Origin: Lysobacter antibioticus
GTDB lineage: Bacteria; Pseudomonadota; Gammaproteobacteria; Xanthomonadales; Xanthomonadaceae
Direction of reading: 5' to 3'
NCBI RefSeq assembly: GCF_001442535.1
Contig: NZ_CP013141.1
Coordinates: forward strand, 4,037,184-4,101,183
Length of the DNA stretch: 64,000 nucleotides
Part shown: piece by piece, positions 57,371 through 64,000 of the stretch
Numbering within the stretch: the first letter of the stretch is position 1
Layout of the letters: each line of letters begins with the position of its first letter
Translations under genes and position numbers: made by a program
Notes under the pieces: model-generated
Database searches by the model: none
The model's input: the letters and a program-made list of their open reading frames with translations, nothing else
What the model was told of the DNA's origin: nothing

Positions 57371-58101
57371 TGGGGCAGGCTCCAGCAGCGGTCCTGCCAG
57401 GGACAGTACCGACAGGTTTGATGGGTGGGGGTTGTGCTGATTCGGGGCAGGAGCTCCGCGGTGTCGCAGGCGCGTAGGATGTTTACGGCTCGGTCGGATG
57501 CGCGTTGTGCCAGGCCGCGGTCAAAGTTGACCCGTTCGGCATAGATCGCCATGTCGTCGGCGCAGATCGCCGTGAAGAGCGCCGGATGCTCGTGGAGTCC
57601 GAGGTACGCCTGGTAGAGCGCTACCTGGGTCGCGTAGACCGGGCGGCTGGCGGCGAGCCGCTTCTTCCGAAGTTCCCGAAACGTCTGGGTGCCGACCGCC
57701 TTGTTTTCCCAAAGCATCGGATAGCAGAAGCCGCTGGGACCGGCGACGATCACGCCATCGGCGTGACCGCGCATCCGACCGTCGACAGCGGTGAAACCGA
57801 ACTGCTCGCCGTGCTCGTTACGAGCACGCAAGTCGAAGCCGGCCAGGCGCAACCAGTCCGCCATCCAGTCTTCGACCCGGTGGCCGCGGGCAAACACGCG
57901 AAGTACACGGCCGGGAAAGTGCCGACCTGCATCTTTCGGGGTATTGAAGTACTGGAACTGCAGGCGACGGGTGCAGTCTTCGCCAAGACTGGATGCACCG
58001 AGGTAGGCACGCGGTGGCAGCAAATCCGCCTCGCGCTCCATGGCTTTATCGACCAGAGTTCCGACATGTTCGGACAGGTCATGCGTGTTGAAATCAAGCA
58101 T
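57367..58101 (-). CDS. PD-(D/E)XK exonuclease (Cas4/RecB-like)
   Basis: 244 residues. LGASSLGEDCTRRLQFQYFN, then GRMRGHADGVIVAGPSG and LWENKAVGTQTFREL (the D...ExK active site), YATQVALYQAYLGL, and C-terminal CRYCPWQDRCW. With C47 in the N-terminal segment the cysteines could hold an iron-sulphur cluster as in Cas4/AddB, but this is not certain. Together with the Sak4-like ATPase and SSB-like protein it forms a recombination set. Confidence 0.85.
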   Translation of the reverse strand: MLDFNTHDLSEHVGTLVDKAMEREADLLPPRAYLGASSLGEDCTRRLQFQYFNTPKDAGRHFPGRVLRVFARGHRVEDWMADWLRLAGFDLRARNEHGEQFGFTAVDGRMRGHADGVIVAGPSGFCYPMLWENKAVGTQTFRELRKKRLAASRPVYATQVALYQAYLGLHEHPALFTAICADDMAIYAERVNFDRGLAQRASDRAVNILRACDTAELLPRISTTPTHQTCRYCPWQDRCWSLPH

Positions 58102-58154
58102 AGGTTCGACGTCGAAAGTGCCAAATGCCAGAAAGAAGATGGCAATGCCAAAAT

Positions 58155-58583
58155 TCAGAATGGAATCGTGTCGTTCTCAAATCCGTCGAGTGGCGGCGCC
58201 ACCTTGTAGCCGATCGGATGGGACTGCGCTCGAATCGAAGCCTCGTAAGCCTGGGTGATCGACTCGATGACTTCGGTTGCTTGCGCCTGGTTGTAGTAGC
58301 CGAGTGGAGTGTCGAAACCGATTCGACCGGCGACGGAGGCAAGCGCTCTCAGGCACGCGCGCTGCGCTTCAGGGGACAATGGGTGTGTCACAGGCAATAG
58401 TTCCTCCATCGACGCCGGATCGCTCCGGCGTCGGGTGTCGTAGAGTTGGTGGAAGGCGTTCTGGCACGTCGTCGAACAGAACGCCCAACGGTACGGAGTA
58501 CGCCGCGGATCACCGATCCGGCGGCGCACGTCCAGATGGCCGAAGCCGCGAGCGGGCTTTCCGCAGGCCCAGCACGGCGTCAT
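58155..58583 (-). CDS. DUF6511-like zinc-ribbon phage protein
   Basis: 142 residues. MTPCWACGKPARGFGHLDVR, RRIGDPRRTPYRWAFCSTTC, QNAFHQLYDTRR: two CxxC-type pairs for zinc. The second half (AQRACLRALASVAGRIGFDT, then ATEVIESITQAYEASIRAQ) matches the DUF6511 pattern. Probably a nucleic-acid-associated early protein. Start overlaps upstream stop by 4 bp. Confidence 0.75.
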   Translation of the reverse strand: MTPCWACGKPARGFGHLDVRRRIGDPRRTPYRWAFCSTTCQNAFHQLYDTRRRSDPASMEELLPVTHPLSPEAQRACLRALASVAGRIGFDTPLGYYNQAQATEVIESITQAYEASIRAQSHPIGYKVAPPLDGFENDTIPF

Positions 58584-58777
58584 CGGCCATGGCGGGAATG
58601 GTCGAACACCCGGTTGCGGTACTCGATCAGCGCCTCAGCGTGTCGATCGTGTTCGCGAGCCAGCGCTCGGTAGTTTTGGATCTGTGAATCCAGATCGGCG
58701 CTGGACAGCAGACGTAACTCCGTATAGATGCCGTCGCCGTTTGGATAGCGTTCTAGCAGCCGTGGGGTGTGTGACAT
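58580..58777 (-). CDS. Small phage protein
   Basis: 65 residues: MSHTPRLLERYPNGDGIYTE, SSADLDSQIQNYRALAREHD, ALIEYRNRVFDHSRHGR. Mostly one long helix. Coupled to the next gene. Unrecognised. Confidence 0.65.
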   Translation of the reverse strand: MSHTPRLLERYPNGDGIYTELRLLSSADLDSQIQNYRALAREHDRHAEALIEYRNRVFDHSRHGR

Positions 58778-58789
58778 CGATGCGCCGCC

Positions 58790-59404
58790 TTACTGAGCCC
58801 ACGCTGGGCGAGCGGCAGCCGGCGCCGCTGCGGCTTGCGCAGCGTGCGCGACGTTCACCGGTAACGGCGCCGACAACGGGCTGCAGCCGTTGATCGATGC
58901 AGCTACCGATCCCATAGCTTCTTTATACTGGGGGTGATCGGGCATGACCGGGATCTTGATGACGGCCTTGTCTTCGCCGTAGCTGTCCTTCTCCCAGTCG
59001 ACTTTTCCGACGAACACCAAGCCGTCGAGATCGGCGAAGCTCTCGATGCAACGTCCGGCTTGGGCGGCTGCGCTCATGTCGTCAGGGTGTAGGCCGTGCG
59101 CGGAATTGAGTGCGCCCTTGATGAAGCCGCGGCCCATCTGGCCCCAGGTTGGTCCTTTCGAGCTCTGCAGACCGATTAGCGACCACAGTTTGCGACGCGC
59201 ATATTTGCCTTCGAGTACTACGAACTCGCCGTTGAGATAGACGGCGCCGGTGTCACCGCGAGTCGCCCAGCCGTGCAGCCAACCCTGGGTCGGGTCGTTG
59301 TAGCCACCGGGTTTGATGGTCATGCGGACCTTGACCAAGGTGCCTTTGGGGATGAGGGAGAACGACGGACTCTCGGCGTCGTTGAAGTTGTTCCAGACCG
59401 ACAT
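58790..59404 (-). CDS. Phage single-strand-binding-like protein
   Basis: 204 residues. MSVWNNFNDAESPSFSLIPK, GTLVKVRMTIKPGGYNDPTQ, GWLHGWATRGDTGAVYLNGE, FVVLEGKYARRKLWSLIGLQ, an OB-like fold followed by an Ala-rich tail (VNVAHAAQAAAAPAAARPAW). This protein is regularly encoded next to Sak4-type ATPases in phages and probably coats single-stranded DNA. Its first eleven residues closely match those of the primase (57370). Confidence 0.75.
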   Translation of the reverse strand: MSVWNNFNDAESPSFSLIPKGTLVKVRMTIKPGGYNDPTQGWLHGWATRGDTGAVYLNGEFVVLEGKYARRKLWSLIGLQSSKGPTWGQMGRGFIKGALNSAHGLHPDDMSAAAQAGRCIESFADLDGLVFVGKVDWEKDSYGEDKAVIKIPVMPDHPQYKEAMGSVAASINGCSPLSAPLPVNVAHAAQAAAAPAAARPAWAQ

Positions 59405-59419
59405 GAGGTTTCCTGCGAA

Positions 59420-60247
59420 CTAATGGAGGGGAGGAGGATTGGGGGCTGCCGCCTCGGGCGCGCCAAGCTTGCGCATGAGCAAGCCCAGGTCCGGAGGCTC
59501 GACCAAGTCCAGGCGGCCGGATCGGTCCTTGGCGGGGAACCCCCAGGGATTAGCGGTGTGGCAGACGAATGCGCGATACGGTGGGCCATCCCCGGTGGTG
59601 ACCTCGGCGAGCGTGATCACCTCATCGACGATGCCCGGCAGTTCCAGACCGGTCTTGGAGCCGTCGATCTGCAATTCGTAGAACTTGCGGTTGAACTCGT
59701 CGGTGCGCTGGTCGAGGATGCCGACGAACCAGATGTGCCTATCTCGGGTGTGCTGGATGTGGGTCAGCCAGGCCACCATCTCTTGACCCATCAGGCCGTA
59801 AGCCCCACGCGTGTCGGGCTTGTTGGCTCTGTCCGAGAACCCCTGGGGTTGGCCTTTGCACCACTGCAGACACAGCCGGCCGGCGACGGTAATGGAATCG
59901 AGGAAGATCGTCCGGTACTTCTCCAGCCCGGCGGGATCGCCATACCGCTGACGCGCGCGATCGTAGTGATCCTGGCTGAACGGCTGACCGTCGCGCAGTG
60001 CCGGGTTCGGACCGCCGAGCAGCACAGCGATGTCGCGGCATTCCTCCCAGGTGCGAGGGCGCAGGCTATCGCCGGGCCAGCTCTTTACGGCTAGGTCCCC
60101 GGCCTCGATATCTACGAACAGAGTCGTGCTCGGATTGAGCGTCCACAGTTGGAAGGTCTTGCCCAGGCCCCATCGGCCGACGAGGACACCTTTGACGCCG
60201 CGGACCTCGGTCAGGCGCTGATCCGCGGTGATGATCGGCAGGGTCAT
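59420..60247 (-). CDS. Sak4-like RecA-family ATPase
   Basis: 275 residues from ATG 60247. VLVGRWGLGKTFQLWTL (Walker A), TTLFVDIEAGDLAVKSW, YRTIFLDSITVAGRLCLQWC (Walker B), MVAWLTHIQHTRDRHIWFVG. These are features of phage Sak4 single-strand annealing/RecA-like ATPases. The C-terminus has a DLVEPPDLGLLMRKLGAPE segment. Works with the exonuclease and SSB-like protein in recombination. Its ATG overlaps the preceding stop (TGATG). Confidence 0.82.
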   Translation of the reverse strand: MTLPIITADQRLTEVRGVKGVLVGRWGLGKTFQLWTLNPSTTLFVDIEAGDLAVKSWPGDSLRPRTWEECRDIAVLLGGPNPALRDGQPFSQDHYDRARQRYGDPAGLEKYRTIFLDSITVAGRLCLQWCKGQPQGFSDRANKPDTRGAYGLMGQEMVAWLTHIQHTRDRHIWFVGILDQRTDEFNRKFYELQIDGSKTGLELPGIVDEVITLAEVTTGDGPPYRAFVCHTANPWGFPAKDRSGRLDLVEPPDLGLLMRKLGAPEAAAPNPPPLH

Positions 60248-60480
60248 CAACGGCCTCCCGAGAGCTTGCACACCAGGTCGTTGCATGGATCGCCAGTCGG
60301 AGCGAGGGAAATGGACGGGGCGCGGGCGGGTGCAGGCATCGACTTTCGATCTCTAGCGCGAGGAGCGTGTGCGGCGGAAAGGCCGCGTGCGCTACAGAGC
60401 AGCCAAATGCAGGCTTCGTGGTCGCTCGCAACGCGGAGGGCCAAGATGCGGTCGCAACTTAAAATAGTGATTTCCGTCAC
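60247..60480 (-). CDS. Small early phage protein
   Basis: 77 residues exactly filling the space between two early genes, with overlaps at both ends (ATGA at 60480/60477; TGATG at 60247). MTEITILSCDRILALRVASD, HEACIWLLCSARGLSAAHAP, then a proline-rich tail. The perfect fit in the coupled operon supports it. Unrecognised. Confidence 0.6.
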   Translation of the reverse strand: MTEITILSCDRILALRVASDHEACIWLLCSARGLSAAHAPRARDRKSMPAPARAPSISLAPTGDPCNDLVCKLSGGR

Positions 60481-60947
60481 GTTTCGTCCCCGGGCGAGGA
60501 CAGACGGAAGATCGGCTTACCGGTCTTGAGCGTGCGGGCGGCGTCGAAGGACGTGCGCAGTGAGGCTGGCCAGGCGTTGTACCTGGTCTCGCTAATCCGG
60601 TAGGTGACCTCTACGAATTCAACGGGATCTTTGCCGGCGGCGCGGATGCGCTCGACGATGCGCGAGAGCTGCGCCTGGTCCCATTCGACTTTCTTCGGCA
60701 ATTCGACGCTGACGCGGATGTCACTGTCGGTAAAGGTCACCGTGCCGGTGTCCTTGTCGGCGGCCAGCCGTTGCTGCGCCGCGATATGGCTGTACCTCAG
60801 GTCCAGCGCTCGGTCGATCCAATCGACGTTCGCCTTCGCGGTCGCGAGGGCCTCGGACGCTTCCTTCTTCAGGTCGAACAGCATCTCGGGCGAATAGTCC
60901 GCCAGTTCGGAGGCAAGCCGACCAAGGCATCGTTCCAAAAGCGTCAT
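60477..60947 (-). CDS. Early phage protein
   Basis: 156 residues from ATG 60947. MTLLERCLGRLASELADYSP, EMLFDLKKEASEALATAKAN, VDWIDRALDLRYSHIAAQQR then TVTFTDSDIRVSVELPKKVE and VEFVEVTYRISETRYNAWPA. A helical N-terminal and beta-rich C-terminal half. Regularly found just before Sak4-type modules in related phages. Function unknown. Overlaps the regulator gene stop by 4 bp. Confidence 0.7.
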   Translation of the reverse strand: MTLLERCLGRLASELADYSPEMLFDLKKEASEALATAKANVDWIDRALDLRYSHIAAQQRLAADKDTGTVTFTDSDIRVSVELPKKVEWDQAQLSRIVERIRAAGKDPVEFVEVTYRISETRYNAWPASLRTSFDAARTLKTGKPIFRLSSPGDET

Positions 60948-61165
60948 GCGGCTTCCCCGGCGGCCTGCGGGGCGGCACTCGGCGCGCGGCACTCAAAGTG
61001 CTCAACGTCGTCCAGCCGGTATCGGACGACCTGGCCGACTTTGAACGAGCGCGGGCCGATGCCTTCGCTGCGCCATCGCTTGATGGTGCGCGTGGTGACG
61101 CTCCAGCGATCAGCAAGTTCTTCGGTGGAAAGGTTGGGCTGGCTCACTGCAACAACTCCTCTCAT
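60944..61165 (-). CDS. MerR/excisionase-type HTH protein
   Basis: 73 residues from ATG 61165 (longer frame up to 61267 runs through the promoter region). LSTEELADRWSVTTRTIKRW, RSEGIGPRSFKVGQVVRYRL, DDVEHFECRAP is a canonical HTH_17 (excisionase/AlpA) domain. As first gene of the early operon, just behind the CTAG repeats, it may act as excisionase and autoregulator. Confidence 0.85.
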   Translation of the reverse strand: MRGVVAVSQPNLSTEELADRWSVTTRTIKRWRSEGIGPRSFKVGQVVRYRLDDVEHFECRAPSAAPQAAGEAA

Positions 61166-61212
61166 GCGATGGCACCAATGTGCTTTCGCGGAGAAGCGTC
61201 GTACAAAGCCGG

Positions 61213-61272
61213 CTAGAACCGAAAGATGGAAACGACTAGATCGAAGACTAGATCCAACTAGAAACAACTAGA
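61213..61272. repeat. Cluster of five CTAGA repeats upstream of the early operon
   Basis: CTAGA begins at 61213, 61236, 61248, 61258 and 61268; four have the form (A/G)ACTAGA and the last three starts are 10 bp apart, one helical turn. CTAG is normally rare in such genomes. The cluster ends about 48 bp before the first early ATG, so it probably is the operator or excisionase-binding array; iterons of an origin are the alternative. Confidence 0.65.
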
Positions 61273-61454
61273 AGCCGAGAACAGAGAATGACGTTCGGAT
61301 GCTTCAATCCAAACGAGGCATGAACCAAAACTGGATTGTGCGGTTTGGCACGGATCGGAATGCACTTGTGATATTGCGCAAATCATGAACGGCGCGATAG
61401 GCTTTGATTCAGTTCCAGCCACAACTCGAAGTGGTCTGCTTCAAAGGACCCACT
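61273..61454. other. Control region between early operon and plus-strand genes
   Basis: About 180 bp without a gene. Lower GC than its surroundings, with TTGATTC-like and TGATATTG segments at 61366-61410. It should contain divergent promoters; no unambiguous -35/-10 pair can be assigned by eye. Confidence 0.4.
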
Positions 61455-61622
61455 ATGAACAACGGATTCGTTCGCAACACCTGCTCTGTGCGCCTCTCCG
61501 GCGCGCTTCTCCCTCTCATGCACGGCGGCATTCCGGCCTGCAGTGAATCGCTGATAGCGACCGCCAACGCTCTATTCGTGCAAAAACTAGACGATTCAGT
61601 GGTATCGGCTTCGCCGATTTGA
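61455..61622 (+). CDS. Possible small protein
   Basis: 55 residues from ATG 61455 after AAAGGACC. MNNGFVRNTCSVRLSGALLP, then ESLIATANALFVQKLDDSVV. The ribosome-binding site is good and base use is compatible with coding, but no family is recognised and it is short. Points toward the recombination module. Confidence 0.4.
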   Translation: MNNGFVRNTCSVRLSGALLPLMHGGIPACSESLIATANALFVQKLDDSVVSASPI

Positions 61623-61712
61623 TCGTTCACTAACGAAGAGAATTCCATCGGGCCGGCGACGGCCTGCACGGGGCCTTATGTCCGCGATTCGTCGCGGTAA
61701 GGAAGCTTTACT

Positions 61713-62621
61713 GTGCTCCAGAAATACCTCGACCGGTTCAACAATGAGCCGTATGGCCCGCTGTTGCCTGCGAATAACAGTCGATTCTTCAAAACCCTGG
61801 TTTCGATCGGTGCGTTGTTCCCGGCAAAGCGCGCCGTTCGCAGTCAGTGCAAGGTCTGCGCCGCTGAACTGCTTCGCCACGCCTGGACCTACGACGATCA
61901 AAGTCTCATCTGCCTCAAGTGCGGCGGAAAAGTTGAGCTTTGGCAGCCGCTTGCGGCAGCGCGAGTGCGCGAGGACTGGCTGCCTACTCAGCTGTCGGCG
62001 CAACTCGCCGACGCAGAGCCGGTATGCCTGGTGCCGAATCGTCTATGGCGCTTGGCGGCAGTTTCCATGGGGCAGAAGAACGTCTCCGTGTACCTGTTCC
62101 GCTACATCTGGACCGATGAAGTGGACCAGACCATCGCGGCGCTCGATGCAGACGCTGCCGAGCGACAGGTGCTGCTCACGACGAAACGGATCGTGCCGGC
62201 GGAGCTGAGCGGAAAAGGGCGAATGGCTATCCCACTGGTCAAGGTCGCGAGGATTGAGCGCGAGGGACTGGTGACCAGCGTTGAGCAGCTGGAAAGCGCA
62301 ATCGCTTCGCTTGACCCGAGCCCGGAGAAGCCAATCCATGCTGGTAGATGGTTCGAGCTCAGCGACGATGGATCTGTCTTGCGCGTGCAGGGAGAAGAAC
62401 TGTCACTTCAAAGGAAGCAGCGGGCGTTCGTGCTTGCCATTGCAGAAGCGCATGACGCCGGCCAGCCTCGGCCCAGACAAAGCTGGGTGCTGCGCCGGGC
62501 AGGCTACAGCAACAAGAACACCAGTCTTTCGCAGATTTGTAGTCGCAAGGAGTTCCCGAGATTCATCGACTGGAAAAACGGCGAAGTCGCTATACGCAGG
62601 CAGCTGCTGCCATCGGAATGA
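61713..62621 (+). CDS. Zinc-ribbon protein of the recombination module, unrecognised
   Basis: 302 residues from GTG 61713. N-terminal SRFFKTLVSIGALFPAKRAV, then a zinc ribbon CKVCAAELLRHAW...CLKCGG. The central part (RLWRLAAVSMGQKNVSVYLF) is unrecognised. The C-terminal part (WFELSDDGSVLRVQGEELSL, VLAIAEAHDAGQPRPRQSWV, LRRAGYSN) resembles a winged helix. Plus-strand gene leading into DUF2924 and recombinase-like genes. May regulate or assist recombination; function not known. Confidence 0.65.
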   Translation: MLQKYLDRFNNEPYGPLLPANNSRFFKTLVSIGALFPAKRAVRSQCKVCAAELLRHAWTYDDQSLICLKCGGKVELWQPLAAARVREDWLPTQLSAQLADAEPVCLVPNRLWRLAAVSMGQKNVSVYLFRYIWTDEVDQTIAALDADAAERQVLLTTKRIVPAELSGKGRMAIPLVKVARIEREGLVTSVEQLESAIASLDPSPEKPIHAGRWFELSDDGSVLRVQGEELSLQRKQRAFVLAIAEAHDAGQPRPRQSWVLRRAGYSNKNTSLSQICSRKEFPRFIDWKNGEVAIRRQLLPSE

Positions 62622-62641
62622 CCGAAAGGAAAGGGCATCCA

Positions 62642-62845
62642 ATGACAAACAACTATAGAAGCGACCCATCAAACGACTCGGAGGAACGGGTGAAGCAGAT
62701 CGGTGATCTGGTCGTCACTGCATTGCGGCGTGTGCAATCGAAGGATCAGCGCGCGCGTGGTTTCTCCGGACCGGTTGGGCTTGATAAGACGGGCGAAACG
62801 AGGGTGTATGACGACCCCTTGGAGAGCCGTGGAGGCCGACTGTGA
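62642..62845 (+). CDS. Small protein before the DUF2924 gene
   Basis: 67 residues from ATG 62642. DPSNDSEERVKQIGDLVVTA, LRRVQSKDQRARGFSGPVGL, then KTGETRVYDDPLESRGGRL. Helical, basic. Its stop overlaps the GTG start of DUF2924 (62842), so it is translationally coupled. Such short helical proteins often precede DUF2924/recombinase genes. Role unknown. Confidence 0.65.
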   Translation: MTNNYRSDPSNDSEERVKQIGDLVVTALRRVQSKDQRARGFSGPVGLDKTGETRVYDDPLESRGGRL

Positions 62846-63324
62846 TCGAGAAAAGTGTCGCGCAGAAAACCCTTGCCGCTCAGGTGGCGGCGCTGCCGCA
62901 CCTGACGTGGAAGGAAATCAAAGTGAAGTGGGTGGAGTACTTCGGTGAACCGCCTGGCGTAAACAATCGCCGGTACGCGGTACGTCGCTTGGCTCATCGC
63001 CTGCAAGAAGAAGCATATCGATCGGATGCTAACCCTCTCATTGAGAGAAATACCAAACGCATTAATCGTCTGGTCGAAACCGGCAAGGTGACTCGCCGTG
63101 CATCAGCGCAAGCGCCGACACCGGGCGTCGTCCTAACACGGGAGCACGACGGTCGACTTCATCGGGTGACGGTACTGCAGGACGGTGGGTTCGACTACGA
63201 CGGAAGGCGCTACGACAGCCTGTCGAAGATCGCTAGGGAAATCACAGGGACGCGCTGGTCGGGTCCCGCATTCTTCGGGCTGCGACCGCAGTCCAGTAGG
63301 AAGGGAGAAAGGCATGAGCCGTGA
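62842..63324 (+). CDS. DUF2924 protein of the recombinase module
   Basis: 160 residues from GTG 62842. VAALPHLTWKEIKVKWVEYF, GEPPGVNNRRYAVRRLAHRL, QEEAYRSDA, then PGVVLTREHDGRLHRVTVLQ, DGGFDYDGRRYDSLSKIARE, ITGTRWSGPAFFGLR. The C-terminal half is the RAMA-like/DUF2924 signature. DUF2924 genes are commonly placed immediately before serine recombinases in phages and integrative elements, suggesting an accessory role. Overlaps the next gene by 11 bp. Confidence 0.85.
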   Translation: MIEKSVAQKTLAAQVAALPHLTWKEIKVKWVEYFGEPPGVNNRRYAVRRLAHRLQEEAYRSDANPLIERNTKRINRLVETGKVTRRASAQAPTPGVVLTREHDGRLHRVTVLQDGGFDYDGRRYDSLSKIAREITGTRWSGPAFFGLRPQSSRKGERHEP

Positions 63325-63778
63325 GGAGAAAATTGGCAACGTCGTGATCTATGCGCGCTCGGACGTGCCAGATCCCGCCGCCATCTTGCAGCAGTACGCG
63401 CAGGCCCAGCGTGCAGCGGAGGAAGTGTTCGGCGAATCGGCGACGGTCACCTACTGCGACGACGGCATGGCGGGATCAACGGTCAGGCGCCCGGGTTTGC
63501 AATCAATGCTTCGGCACATGGACGCAGGCTTCGTCAGAGCCATTGTTGTCGCATCCGATGACCGGCTGACACGATCGTACATGGACGACCTGCGGCTTAG
63601 GGTTCGATTTGAGATCGCCGGTGTACCGCTGATCGTGGCGAAGGGGCAGGCAGCTGAGGCGCTAGCAGCAGATAGAGGCCTCGCCGACGAGAGAGTTAGG
63701 CACCAGGAACCCCAGAACGGACTTCCCGCACCCTGGCTGGCGCGAGCGCTGTCGGTCCTGCGTATCAAAAGAGACTGA
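63314..63778 (+). CDS. Short serine-recombinase-like protein with altered YxRxS motif
   Basis: 154 residues from ATG 63314. Resembles only the catalytic domain of serine recombinases: VVIYARSDVPDPAAILQQYA, VTYCDDGMAGSTVRRPGLQS, MLRHMDAGFVRAIVVASDDR (then LTRS, where DRLSR is expected). The usual Y-A-R-V-S-T becomes Y-A-R-S-D, with the Ser one position early. No recombinase or zinc-beta-ribbon domain follows. It may be an inactive or regulatory partner of a full recombinase to the right, or a shortened active enzyme. Confidence 0.7.
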   Translation: MSREEKIGNVVIYARSDVPDPAAILQQYAQAQRAAEEVFGESATVTYCDDGMAGSTVRRPGLQSMLRHMDAGFVRAIVVASDDRLTRSYMDDLRLRVRFEIAGVPLIVAKGQAAEALAADRGLADERVRHQEPQNGLPAPWLARALSVLRIKRD

Positions 63779-63787
63779 GGAGTTCAT

Positions 63788-64000
63788 ATGTTGAACCTTA
63801 CCAATCCCGTGCGCGTTGCCATCTACTGCTATTCCGAAGGCGTCGATTCAGATTTCATCGCCTATCAGCGCTACGTCGTGCAGCAGGACCTTGCCGGAAG
63901 ACTCGACCGTACGCCGGTCGTCTCCCACTATGCGGACGACGGCGTCTGCAGTCGAACCGAAGTCAGGCCGAACTTTCAGCGACTTCTTATAGAGGTTGCG
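63788..64000 (+). CDS. Second serine-recombinase-like protein (3' truncated by window edge)
   Basis: 71 residues visible from ATG 63788. VRVAIYCYSEGVDSDFIAYQ, VVSHYADDGVCSRTEVRPNF, QRLLIEV follows the same resolvase-domain pattern as the previous gene, but the Arg of YxRxS is Tyr (YCYSE). Starts 9 bp after the preceding stop. Whether it continues into a long integrase cannot be seen. Confidence 0.65.
   Translation, partial: MLNLTNPVRVAIYCYSEGVDSDFIAYQRYVVQQDLAGRLDRTPVVSHYADDGVCSRTEVRPNFQRLLIEVA

Larger units (their letters stand above)
16656..64000. mobile_element. Lambda-like siphovirus prophage (right end outside window)
   Basis: An unbroken set of phage modules fills this interval: tail tip, tape measure, lysis, tail tube and chaperones, head genes, terminase, a small-gene island, DNA methylases, replication and recombination. 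Head genes follow the lambda order (Nu1-like, A, W, B, C, D, E, then FII-, Z-, U-, V-, G/GT-like). The left limit is placed at the terminator near 16,620. I could not identify attL, and the right end lies beyond the window. Morphogenesis genes are all intact, so the prophage may be functional. Confidence 0.9.

Noticed and set aside
61165..61267. N-terminal extension of the excisionase-like protein
   Set aside because: The extension overlaps the CTAG repeat cluster and control region, and does not resemble the HTH_17 family, which begins near LSTEEL.
1..64000. tRNA, rRNA or riboswitch genes
   Set aside because: I saw no cloverleaf ends or known riboswitch cores on either strand by eye; a covariance-model search would be needed to be sure.

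Overview
The window is about 62-66% GC (estimated by eye) and reads like a chromosome of the Xanthomonadaceae, probably Lysobacter or a close relative. The basis is gene style (P-type T4SS genes beside a DUF4189 protein, an RHS protein, high-GC codon use) and a lambda-type prophage whose small proteins resemble those of Lysobacter/Stenotrophomonas/Xanthomonas phages. The genus is an inference.

Bases 1-16,650 are host chromosome, all on the plus strand. A type IV secretion fragment (VirB5-like, VirB6/TrbL-like, DUF4189) is followed by two genes that each look broken by one frameshift. Next comes a compact peptide natural-product operon: a CsrA paralogue, an HlyD-type adaptor, a 56-residue precursor with a double-glycine leader, an attenuator-like hairpin, an ATP-grasp ligase of the graspetide/microviridin type, a secreted EreA/ChaN-like protein, and an ABC exporter with an N-terminal C39 peptidase. 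Then a 1,524-residue RHS protein with a Sec signal is followed by two related periplasmic proteins, probably immunity proteins.

From about 16,656 to the right edge is a siphovirus-type prophage with lambda-like structural genes on the minus strand. From right to left: recombination module (DUF2924 plus two short serine-recombinase-like proteins, plus strand), control region with CTAG repeats, early/replication operon (excisionase-like HTH, Sak4-like ATPase, SSB-like, PD-(D/E)XK nuclease, D5 primase-helicase, RuvC-like resolvase), two DNA methyltransferases, a 7 kb block of small genes, terminase and head genes, tail terminator/tube/chaperones (with a -1 frameshift site), then a displaced lysis cassette with two accessory genes, tape measure, an array of five minus-strand terminators, and tail tip genes.

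The least explained part is 42.9-50.1 kb. Twelve copies of one promoter-like element (TTGGCT-N17-GTTCAT followed by a short hairpin) precede small genes on both strands. The minus-strand part is a unit repeated three times: a 170-180 residue protein (family B), an 82-85 residue protein (family A), and a terminator with a common CCCCAGCG core, each gene having its own promoter copy. A fourth lone family A gene and a plus-strand A-B fusion add to the series. This looks like a growing cassette island of early phage genes under common control, possibly host-takeover or anti-defence genes.

Other features worth attention are the overlapping frames in the cytosine methyltransferase region, the terminator array inside the tail operon, and accessory genes (GGDEF protein, 4-TM protein, DUF2971 protein) carried by the prophage.
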